Origin: Micromonospora okii
GTDB taxonomy: Bacteria > Actinomycetota > Actinomycetes > Mycobacteriales > Micromonosporaceae
Length of the DNA: 64,000 nt
Direction of reading: 5' to 3'
NCBI RefSeq assembly: GCF_020884795.1
Contig: NZ_BBZF01000018.1
Location: 265,872-329,871 of the forward strand
Shown here: positions 58,010 through 64,000 of the stretch, one piece after another
Numbering within the stretch: the stretch's first letter is position 1
Layout of the letters: each line of letters opens with the position of its first letter
The notes under the pieces: generated by a model
What the model saw: only the letters and a program-made list of their open reading frames with translations
Told to the model about the DNA's origin: nothing
Databases searched by the model: none
Program-made: the position numbers and the translations under genes

Positions 58010-58792
58010 ATGGGCATGACGGATCTGTTCTCGGTCGAAGGCAAGACGGTCCTGGTCACCGGCGGCTCACGGGGGATCGGGCTGATGATCGCCCGAGGCT
58101 TCGTGCGGGCCGGGGCGCGGGTGATCATCTCGTCGCGGAAGGCGGACGCCTGCGCGGCGGCGGCCGAGGAGCTCTCCGCCGAGGGAAGCTGCGAGGCGAT
58201 CCCCGCCGACCTCGGCCACGACGAGGGGGCGCAGGGCCTGGCGGCGGCCGTGCGCGAGCGGTTCGACCGGCTCGACGTGCTGGTCAACAACGCCGGGGCC
58301 ACCTGGGGCGCGCCGCTGGAGTCGTACCCGGAGAGCGCGTTCGACAAGCTGTGGGCCGTCAACGTCAAGGCCGTCTTCCGGCTCACCACCGCCCTGCTGC
58401 CGGCGCTGCGCGCGGCGGCCACCGACGACGACCCCGCCCGGGTCATCAACATCGGCTCGGTCGACGGCATCCGGGTGCCGCTCATGGAGGTCTACGCGTA
58501 CTCGGCCACCAAGGCCGCCGTGCACATGCTCACCCGCAGCCTCGCCCACCAGCTCGCCGGCGAACGGATCACGGTGAACGCCATCGCCCCGGGGCCGTTC
58601 GAGAGCAGGATGATGGCCTTCGCGCTCGACGACCCGGCCTCGCGGGCCGCCATCGCGCAGCAGGTGCCGCTCGGGCGCATCGGCCGCCCCGAGGACATGG
58701 CCGGCACCGCGATCTACCTGTCGTCGCGGGCGGGCGCGTACCTGACCGGCGCGGTGATCCCGGTCGACGGGGGGATCACGACGCACGGCTGA
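58010..58792 (+). CDS. Short-chain dehydrogenase/reductase
   Basis: A 260-residue classical SDR. Cofactor loop VTGGSRGIG at about 17-25, NNAGATWG, INIGSVDG with the catalytic Ser, and YAYSATKAA with Tyr and Lys, then NAIAPGPFESRMM. Arg and Lys after the second strand (SSRKAD) favour NADP(H). The FabG-like length and the C-terminal TGAVIPVDGGITTHG suggest a 3-oxoacyl or sugar/polyol reductase. ATG 58010 or 58016 can be the start. It diverges from the AraC gene. Confidence 0.9.
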   Translation: MGMTDLFSVEGKTVLVTGGSRGIGLMIARGFVRAGARVIISSRKADACAAAAEELSAEGSCEAIPADLGHDEGAQGLAAAVRERFDRLDVLVNNAGATWGAPLESYPESAFDKLWAVNVKAVFRLTTALLPALRAAATDDDPARVINIGSVDGIRVPLMEVYAYSATKAAVHMLTRSLAHQLAGERITVNAIAPGPFESRMMAFALDDPASRAAIAQQVPLGRIGRPEDMAGTAIYLSSRAGAYLTGAVIPVDGGITTHG

Positions 58793-58824
58793 GGCGTACC
58801 GGAGCGTCGGCGACGGCTGGCTTC

Positions 58825-58875
58825 GGTGCGCATCGGCGGCGGGCCGGCTGAGGTGCGCATCGGCGGCGGGCCGGC
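58825..58875. repeat. 24-bp direct repeat downstream of the SDR gene
   Basis: GGTGCGCATCGGCGGCGGGC continues CGGC in both copies (58825-58848 and 58852-58875, period 27). Shorter words from the same set (GAGGCGTACCGG, GCGACCGGCTG) recur from 58791 to 58930, so the whole spacer is a mosaic of small duplications. Confidence 0.65.
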
Positions 58876-58988
58876 GACCGGCTGAGGCGTACCGGCGACC
58901 GGCTGGCTGCGGCGCGTACCGGAGCGTTGGTGGCCCGGGGTCGCGCGGACTCGGCAGATCCGCGCGGCCCCGGGTGGTGCTGGCCTGG

Positions 58989-59420
58989 TCAGCGACCGGC
59001 GAGCAGCCGGTTCACCGCCGTGTCGACGTCCAGGTGCTCGGCCTCCCGGCCGCGCGGGACGACGACGTAGGTCCGCCGCAGGAAGCGCACCAGGACGCTG
59101 CGTGGCACCTCGAACAGGGCGTTGCCGTCCGGCGACGACAGGGCCAGCGCGACGAAGTCGCCGCGCGGGGTGGCCCACGGCCAGACCCGGACGTCCCCGA
59201 TTCCGGCCGGCTCGTCCAGGCCGGTGACCAGCAGCTCGCGGGCGAACGACCAGCTCACCGCCTCGCCACCGGCCGACTCGGCATGGAACAGGACATGGAC
59301 CGCATACGGGTCAGCAGGGTCGTAACGCAGGCTGGCGCGCACCGGCAAGGCGGTGGCGTCAGGCGCGACGAGCCTTAGCGACGTCTCGACCTCTACGGTC
59401 GTCGGTCGAATCACACTCAT
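58989..59420 (-). CDS. ssgB: SsgB-like sporulation/cell division protein
   Basis: A 143-residue SALP-family protein. TSLRLVAPDATALPVRASLR, YDPADPYAVHVLFHA, VSWSFARELLVTGL, VRVWPWA and ALFEVPRSVLVRFLRRTY are typical. In Streptomyces SsgB marks future septum sites and recruits FtsZ in aerial hyphae. The length and the adjacent PGPGW-protein gene fit the widely conserved ssgB locus better than other SALPs. ATG 59420 has GGGGGGAGAA upstream. An AT-richer 270-base gap holds its promoter. It supports a sporulating actinomycete. Confidence 0.93.
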   Translation of the reverse strand: MSVIRPTTVEVETSLRLVAPDATALPVRASLRYDPADPYAVHVLFHAESAGGEAVSWSFARELLVTGLDEPAGIGDVRVWPWATPRGDFVALALSSPDGNALFEVPRSVLVRFLRRTYVVVPRGREAEHLDVDTAVNRLLAGR

Positions 59421-59693
59421 GGACGTTCTCCCCCCGGCACCGCTGCGGAACGCGCGTGTCCCGCTTTTCCCATACTCAGGCGCTACCTCTGGCTACGCTC
59501 CGCCATACGCTGACTTCACCCAGTGGTGGGAAGGAGGTCGGAAACGCGCCTAGAATGTGAAAATTCTTGTACGATATCCGGTCTGCCCAGTACGTGATCC
59601 CGCCCGGCATCGGGGTGGTTCAGTCGTCGACTTACTCCGGTAACGTCCAGTGGGCTGATGGAGTGACGGGCCGGAGTGACACTGGAGGACGAA

Positions 59694-60269
59694 ATGGTTA
59701 CGAACCGATCCTCAGTGGATGTGCGGGCGAGGCCCGGCTCCCCGAAAGGAAGGGGCCGGGCAGCCGAAAGGCGGGGGTACGCAGTGCCGAACGAACAACG
59801 CGACCGGCGCCGTCCGGGTGGCCCCGACCGCCCCTCGGCCGGGGGTGGAACGGCGGTGGCCGAGCGGCGCGGCGGGCGGTTCCGGCAACGGATGCGCACC
59901 ACCCTCGACCTGATCCGCGCCAACCCCACCGGCCGGGTCACCCTCAAGATCCTGATCTCCGTGGCGGGCGCGATCGTCGTCACCGTCGGCATCGCGCTGA
60001 TCCCGCTGCCCGGCCCCGGCTGGCTGCTGGTGATCGCCGGGCTGGGCATCTGGGCCGTCGAGTTCCACTGGGCCCGTCGGCTGCTCGCCTTCACCCGGCG
60101 GCACGTCCACCGCTGGACCCGGTGGGCCACCACCCGACCCCTGCCGGTACGGCTCGCGCTCGGCTCCGTGGGCCTGGTCTTCGTCGGCACGGTGGTCTGG
60201 CTCTCGCTCAAGTACAGCCTCGGCATCGACGTGGTGGCGCAGGCGTTGCACTACCTCGCGACGCACTGA
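59694..60269 (+). CDS. PGPGW (TIGR02611) family membrane protein
   Basis: A 191-residue protein. The first 75 residues are polar and Arg/Gly-rich; two close membrane segments follow (KILISVAGAIVVTVGIALIP and WLLVIAGLGIWAVEF) around the signature LPGPGW, and a third at about 155-175 (LALGSVGLVFVGTVVWLSL). The function of the family is not known. ATG 59694 is chosen for the TGGAGGAC site three bases upstream. It diverges from ssgB, an arrangement common in actinomycetes as far as I recall, and lies just before tRNA-Val. Confidence 0.9.
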   Translation: MVTNRSSVDVRARPGSPKGRGRAAERRGYAVPNEQRDRRRPGGPDRPSAGGGTAVAERRGGRFRQRMRTTLDLIRANPTGRVTLKILISVAGAIVVTVGIALIPLPGPGWLLVIAGLGIWAVEFHWARRLLAFTRRHVHRWTRWATTRPLPVRLALGSVGLVFVGTVVWLSLKYSLGIDVVAQALHYLATH

Positions 60270-60319
60270 CCCCGGATTTCCGGTCCGGTGCCACGATCGG
60301 GTAGAGTCATCGGCGCTGA

Positions 60320-60394
60320 GGGCGATTAGCTCAGCGGGAGAGCGCTTCGTTCACACCGAAGAGGTCACTGGTTCGATCCCAGTATCGCCCACCA
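60320..60394 (+). tRNA. tRNA-Val (CAC)
   Basis: Acceptor GGGCGAT (60320-60326) pairs with ATCGCCC (60384-60390). Anticodon stem CTTCG/CGAAG encloses TTCACAC, giving CAC. T arm CTGGTTCGATCCCAG. CCA is encoded at 60392-60394. An integrase remnant lies just downstream, so it is a likely past attachment site. Confidence 0.95.
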
Positions 60395-60408
60395 TGAATA
60401 AGGCAAGC

Positions 60409-60436
60409 TCAAGGCCCCTCGATCGAGGGGCCTTGA
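60409..60436. terminator. Palindromic terminator after tRNA-Val
   Basis: A 28-base perfect palindrome (two 14-base arms, TCAAGGCCCCTCGA and its complement) 14 bases after the tRNA. It can end transcription from both the tRNA and the leftover integrase side. Confidence 0.8.
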
Positions 60437-60450
60437 CTCGTATCTGAGGG

Positions 60451-60690
60451 TCAGTTGCTGCTCGGAGGCAGCGAGAAGGCGGCAAAGGACCTCAACACCC
60501 GGCGGTCGCGCCCAGCCGTCGAGTGCCTGTAGCGGTTCAGCGTCGCCGATGTCTGCTCGTGCTCCGTCGCCCGCAACTCGTTGATCGGTACGCCGTCGGA
60601 GGTCAGCCAGGTCGCGTACGAGCGCCGCAGGTCATGGAAGCGCAACGCCGCCGGTAGGTCGCGGCGGCCCGGTAGACGTGCTCGTGCTCG
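60451..60690 (-). pseudogene. Remnant of a tyrosine recombinase (integrase), C-terminal end
   Basis: Only about the last 75 residues of a phage-type integrase are recognisable. LRFHDLRRSYATWLTSDGVP contains the HxxR box, and HEQTSATLNRYRHST contains the region of the catalytic Tyr. Between them the usual LxxxxGH motif is damaged (INELRATEHEQTS; Gly-His has become Glu-His and the loop is shortened). The frame upstream loses similarity, so most of the gene is gone. It ends 56 bases after the tRNA-Val gene and points toward it, the normal place for an integrase of a tRNA-targeting element. It marks the edge of an old integrated element; it cannot be active. Confidence 0.8.
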
Positions 60691-60752
60691 GTGTGCGACC
60701 GCACTGCGGACGGTGGGGCCGGCACCGAACGCCGGCCTTGCGCCGATTCGAC

Positions 60753-61199
60753 TTAGTCGAGCAACCAGGCGTGTAGCTGCGTGCCGTATGGAGTCAGGGC
60801 GAGCACCGCCAGCGCGCACCACACTCCCGTGCTGACCACGAGCCGGCCGAACGCTTTCCGGTCGCGGACCCGCCAGGTTTGCAGGAGGGCTACCGCCCCG
60901 AGGGTCAGGGTCACGAAAGCGAGCGGGTAGACGAACATCGCCAGCACCCGACCGAGCCCGAACACCCAGACCAGCGGATTCCACACCGAGTACGGACCGA
61001 CCGGGGGGAGCGAATCCTTCGGGTCGCCCAACCGCTCCACCCCCGGGTCCAGCACAGCCGGCAGATCCCCGACGTGCAGTGCGGCTACGAGCAGCAGACC
61101 GAAGCTGCCGATCAGATACATCGCCAGCAACAGCAACTGCGCCCACACCACTACGCGACCGCCGAACGAGGCGGTCGGGGCCTGATCCTGTCGACTCAT
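60753..61199 (-). CDS. Small multi-span membrane protein, unknown function
   Basis: A 148-residue protein with three to four membrane segments: VVVWAQLLLLAMYLIGSFGLLLVAAL, then WVFGLGRVLAMFVYPLAFVTLTLGAVALL, then LVVSTGVWCALAVLAL. An extracytoplasmic loop has GDPKDSLPPVGPYSVWNP. I recognise no family. ATG 61199 is preferred; ATG 61214 is in frame but has no better site. It lies in the accessory segment behind the integrase remnant. Confidence 0.7.
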   Translation of the reverse strand: MSRQDQAPTASFGGRVVVWAQLLLLAMYLIGSFGLLLVAALHVGDLPAVLDPGVERLGDPKDSLPPVGPYSVWNPLVWVFGLGRVLAMFVYPLAFVTLTLGAVALLQTWRVRDRKAFGRLVVSTGVWCALAVLALTPYGTQLHAWLLD

Positions 61200-61329
61200 C
61201 GGCGCAACGTACACGCCGCTGTCGCTCTGCGGCCGGCACGCCTGACCCCCGGCGGCCGGCGTGGACAGCGGAAAGCCCGGAAGACCGCCGCAGATCGACA
61301 GGGCCGTGACCGGTGGGTGTGCTCTGCGG

Positions 61330-61899
61330 TCACCTCTGACGGGGACTGATTCCCACCACGGTCAGTGCGAGTAGTCGGTCCGCCTCGGTAGCGGGTTCCG
61401 GATGGTGTTCCGTGGCCAGGGCGATACCGGTGATCAGCATGAGCAAATCGGTGATGGTCACGCCGGGCGTCAGCGCGCCATCGTCCGTTGCGCGGCGTAC
61501 CAGTGGTTCGCCCGCCTCGGTGAGCTGCGCCGAAGCGCAGTGCTCGTGCGCCTCGGCGGGGTCCGCCACGCTGTCGCGGTTCAGTGCGATGGCCAGTCCT
61601 CGGATGGTCGCGGCGGACGCGGTGACGGCGCTGAGCCATTCCAGCAGAGCGGCCCGGGTGTCGGCTCTGTCGCCCAGGTCGCGGGCGTGCGCGCACAGGG
61701 TCTCGATCCGTTCGCGGAAGACGGCCTCCAGCAGCGCGTGGCGGCTGGGGAAGTGCCGGCGCACCGTGGCTGACCCGACTCCCCCAAGGCGGGCGATCTG
61801 TTCCAGGGATGCGTCGGCGCCGTGCGCGGCGATCTCCTGCTCGGCTACGGCGAGCAGGCGCGCGTAGTTGCGCCGGGCGTCTGCACGCTGGACTGGCAT
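61330..61899 (-). CDS. TetR-family transcriptional regulator
   Basis: A 189-residue protein. N-terminal HTH ASLEQIARLGGVGSATVRRH with FPSRHALLEAVF, then an all-helical ligand domain (TASAATIRGLAIALNRDS). It diverges from an NmrA-type gene whose promoter lies between them, so it probably represses that gene, a common TetR/NmrA pairing in actinomycetes. Confidence 0.92.
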   Translation of the reverse strand: MPVQRADARRNYARLLAVAEQEIAAHGADASLEQIARLGGVGSATVRRHFPSRHALLEAVFRERIETLCAHARDLGDRADTRAALLEWLSAVTASAATIRGLAIALNRDSVADPAEAHEHCASAQLTEAGEPLVRRATDDGALTPGVTITDLLMLITGIALATEHHPEPATEADRLLALTVVGISPRQR

Positions 61900-61914
61900 C
61901 GGTCACCTCGAGGT

Positions 61915-61943
61915 TTGCTAAGTGGCGGGGCCCTCCATATAGT
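61915..61943 (+). promoter_or_regulatory. Promoter of the NmrA-type gene
   Basis: TTGCTA (61915-61920), a 17-base spacer and TATAGT (61938-61943), in the 104-base divergent region with the TetR gene. Confidence 0.6.
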
Positions 61944-62003
61944 ATCCAAGCAGAAACGGTGGGGCCCGCCGTTTAATGGCCGCGCAATCCAGGAGGAGCC
62001 CTC

Positions 62004-62930
62004 ATGCCCACCGAACCCGCACCCGTCCTGGTCGTCGGCGCCACCGGACAGCAGGGCGGCGCCACCGCCCGTGCCCTGCTCGCGGCGGGCGTTCCTGTCC
62101 GGGCGCTGGTCCGCAACCCCGCCACCGACCGGGCGAGGGCCGTCGAAGCGCTCGGTGCCGAACTGGTCATCGGCGACCTCGACGATCGCGACTCGCTGGT
62201 CAGGGCTGCGCAAGGAGTCCGAGCCGTCTTCTCGGTGCAGATGCCCCCGATGAGCGGGGCCTCCATCGACTTCGAGGGTGAGCTGACCCAGGCCGTCAAC
62301 CTGATCGAGGGCGCGCTGGCCGCGAAAGTGCCGCAGTTCGTGCACACGTCCGTCTCCGGCGCCGGGCAGCACACCGAGGCCACCGGCTGGGCCGAGGGGC
62401 GCTGGGTGCCCCTGGAGCCCTACTTCGCCACCAAGGCCAGCATCCAGAACCGGGTACGCGAGGCGGGCTTCACGAACTGGACGCTCATCAAGCCGGGCTG
62501 GTTCATGGAGAACTTCCTGCCCTCCTCGGCGTACCTCTTGCCCCGGGGCGTCGAGGGCGGCCTGGCGACCGTGCTGAAGCCGCAGACCCGGCTCTCCCTC
62601 GTCGCGGTCGATGACATCGGCAGTACGGCCGCCGCAGCCATCGCCGAACCCGACCGGTTCAACGGGGTCGAGCTGGAACTGGCCAGCGACTACCTGACCA
62701 TGACGGAGATCTCCAAGATCCTCTCCCGTGCACTGGGCACCGAGCTGACCGCGCCGGAGATGACCGAGGAGGAAGCGGTCGCCGCGGGAATGCCGGTGTG
62801 GGCAGGCGTCTCACACGCATACATGAACGTGGCCGGGCAACCCGCCCGCCCGGAATTCGCCCGAGCCCTCGGCATCCCCCTCACGACCTTCGAGGAATGG
62901 ACGCACGAACACCTCCGGCCCACAGCCTGA
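62004..62930 (+). CDS. NmrA/HSCARG-like NAD(P)-binding protein
   Basis: A 308-residue atypical short-chain dehydrogenase. VLVVGATGQQGGATARALL is the dinucleotide-binding start; RALVRNPATDRA follows the second strand. FVHTSVSGAGQHTEATGW and PYFATKASIQNRVREAG replace the usual Tyr-x3-Lys motif, so it is more likely a redox-sensing or NADP-binding regulator than an enzyme. ATG 62004 follows AGGAGG. It is divergent from, and probably repressed by, the TetR protein. Confidence 0.9.
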   Translation: MPTEPAPVLVVGATGQQGGATARALLAAGVPVRALVRNPATDRARAVEALGAELVIGDLDDRDSLVRAAQGVRAVFSVQMPPMSGASIDFEGELTQAVNLIEGALAAKVPQFVHTSVSGAGQHTEATGWAEGRWVPLEPYFATKASIQNRVREAGFTNWTLIKPGWFMENFLPSSAYLLPRGVEGGLATVLKPQTRLSLVAVDDIGSTAAAAIAEPDRFNGVELELASDYLTMTEISKILSRALGTELTAPEMTEEEAVAAGMPVWAGVSHAYMNVAGQPARPEFARALGIPLTTFEEWTHEHLRPTA

Positions 62931-63315
62931 CCCGGCTGACTGCGACCCCGAGCGCCGAAGTGGCGCAAGTCGGGATGGCGGCGAGGACCAAGACGAGCGC
63001 GTCTCCGGCAATGCTGTGGTGAGGCAAGTTCAGCCATTAGGGGCGAGCGATCCACACCCGCCGCCTCAGCGAGATTCGCAGCAACTGACAGTTGGCCGCT
63101 GGCTTGTGATCCGACAACTGATGCACACATCCCCGTCACGTCTTGCGCGACAGGGCGATGAACCCAGGAGCACATCAGCGCGCCTAACACCCTGCGGATC
63201 TGCCGAGTCGTGGACGTTCGCACGGTGACGACCGGCCTCCTCGGCTGGCCTAGCTGCTGTGAACGCCGCTTGCCGGAGCAGGAACATGTTCGATACGACG
63301 ACGGGAGCACGGCCC
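62931..63315. other. Gene-free stretch in the accessory region
   Basis: No gene, clear hairpin or repeat is seen. Base composition is lower in GC than the core of the window and reading frames are short on all frames. It may hold the promoter of the following glyoxalase-like gene. Confidence 0.5.
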
Positions 63316-63756
63316 ATGTCATACGTACGACGCTTCGACCACGTCGGCATCACGGTTGCAGATCTCGATGTCGTGACCGCCTTCTTCGTAGCGCTCGGCC
63401 TGGAGGTGGAGGGCCGGACGTTCGTCGAGGGCGAGTTCCTGGAGACGGTCTGCGGCATCCCCGACTCCCGCACCGAGATCGTCATGCTGAAGTCACCCGA
63501 CGATGGTGCCCGCCTGGAACTCGCGCGCTTCGTGCGGCCCGAAGCCGTGCCGGGCTCGCCGGCCGCCATGGCCAACGAGCTGGGGTTGCGAAACGTGTCC
63601 TTCGAGGTCAACGACTTGCAGGGCGCTGTCGATTGGGCAGCGAGCGAGGGCTACGAACTGGTCGGTGGTATCGGCGAGTACGAGGGCGCTTGGCGGATGG
63701 CCTATGTCCGGGGGCCCGAAGGGATCATCGTCTCGTTGACCGAGCGCATCGGCTGA
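63316..63756 (+). CDS. VOC-family (glyoxalase/bleomycin-resistance fold) protein
   Basis: A 146-residue protein: FDHVGITVADLDVVTAFFVALGLEVEGR with the first metal His, METVCGIPDSR-like linker, RLELARFVRPEA, NVSFEVNDLQGAVDWAAS and RGPEGIIVSLTE with the terminal acidic ligand. It could be a methylmalonyl-CoA epimerase-like, glyoxalase or resistance protein; the substrate is not evident. ATG 63316 has GGGAG upstream; earlier in-frame starts (63286, 63259) lack one. Confidence 0.87.
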   Translation: MSYVRRFDHVGITVADLDVVTAFFVALGLEVEGRTFVEGEFLETVCGIPDSRTEIVMLKSPDDGARLELARFVRPEAVPGSPAAMANELGLRNVSFEVNDLQGAVDWAASEGYELVGGIGEYEGAWRMAYVRGPEGIIVSLTERIG

Positions 63757-64000
63757 ACTCGCCAGGGCGCGTGGCCTGCACTCCGCTTGCTGCTCCCCGC
63801 CGGTCACATAAGACTCCCGGCCGTCGGCGCGGACGGGGGGCCCACCGTGGGGCGTCCCCTGACGAGCGGCCGTGCCCGGTGAGGTGGCGGGCCGATAGGA
63901 CCACTAGCTCAGACCCCCTGAAAGCGTTGAGGCCCGGTACCGTCGATGACGGCGGGCTTGCCGGTTGTAATGGTCGGTGGGTCGCCACCCAGACCGCTAC
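63757..64000. other. Right edge, no gene seen
   Basis: The last 244 bases show no supported gene, RNA or repeat. A gene could begin beyond the edge. Confidence 0.4.

Noticed and set aside
59419..59553. A 44-codon plus-strand frame opposite the ssgB start, ending near a GGAAGGAGG sequence
   Set aside because: No ribosome site in front of it, no conserved feature, and it overlaps the ssgB ribosome site and promoter; the GGAAGGAGG is not placed before any good start codon.
60391..64000. A second copy of the tRNA-Val 3' end as the far attachment site
   Set aside because: I found no repeat of GTTCGATCCCAGTATCGCCC to the right edge; if it exists it is outside the window or eroded.
63757..64000. 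A minus-strand frame at the right edge as a gene start
   Set aside because: It has no domain, no ribosome site and overlaps the VOC gene end in a shadow frame.

Overview
The window is very GC-rich, with strong third-position GC bias, frequent GTG starts and many four-base start/stop overlaps. SsgB, a DosR/DosS-type two-component system, an F420-dependent oxidoreductase, a HelR-type RNA polymerase helicase and secreted hydrolases with Thr-Pro linkers point to a sporulating filamentous actinomycete. Micromonospora or a close relative is the best guess. This is inferred from gene content, not from any database match.

Layout. (1) 1-2944 is the right part of a lasso-peptide-type RiPP locus: the end of the cyclase, an RRE protein, and an opposing operon of leader peptidase, nucleotidyltransferase and HPr-kinase-like protein. 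No precursor gene is visible. (2) 3029-9473 holds a large secreted Ig/FN3 protein, tRNA-Gly, tRNA-Val, a family 19 chitinase and RecQ. (3) 9486-23640 looks like a dormancy/hypoxia regulon: two Acg-type nitroreductases, a DevR-like regulator, a DevS-like heme sensor kinase, a P-type ATPase fused to hemerythrin, phosphoketolase, two universal stress proteins, and an HTH/Clp-N pair. Four DosR-like boxes lie upstream of the key genes. A sulfatase interrupts the block. (4) 24126-29263 is a membrane-lipid-flavoured run: lipid kinase, YihY, tandem PAP2, EEP phosphatase and an amphipathic-repeat protein. (5) 29310-35839 has a MerR-PP2C fusion, a secreted amidase, a tiny membrane protein, an alpha/beta hydrolase, an F420 oxidoreductase and a GH5 mannanase/cellulase.

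(6) 35918-44544 is a sugar-acid catabolic operon with its FadR-type regulator: ABC importer without an ATPase, galactonate dehydratase, KDPG-type aldolase, KDG kinase, mannonate dehydratase and gluconokinase. Together these would import aldonates or uronate-derived acids and convert them through KDG/KDPG to pyruvate and a triose phosphate. (7) 44652-53902 contains Spo0M, small membrane and disordered proteins, HelR, a GDSL esterase, a TPR/proline-repeat membrane protein, and a MarR/VOC pair. (8) 54409-56787 is a small sulfur-related locus: a Cys-ending leader peptide, an orphan SsuB-like ATPase, a flavin reductase and an Rrf2 regulator. (9) 56795-60394 carries an AraC regulator, an SDR, ssgB, a PGPGW membrane protein and a second tRNA-Val.

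(10) From 60451 to the right edge is accessory DNA. It starts with a degraded tyrosine integrase directly behind the tRNA-Val, followed by a membrane protein, a TetR/NmrA pair and a glyoxalase-fold protein. No CRISPR array, insertion sequence or replication origin was seen.
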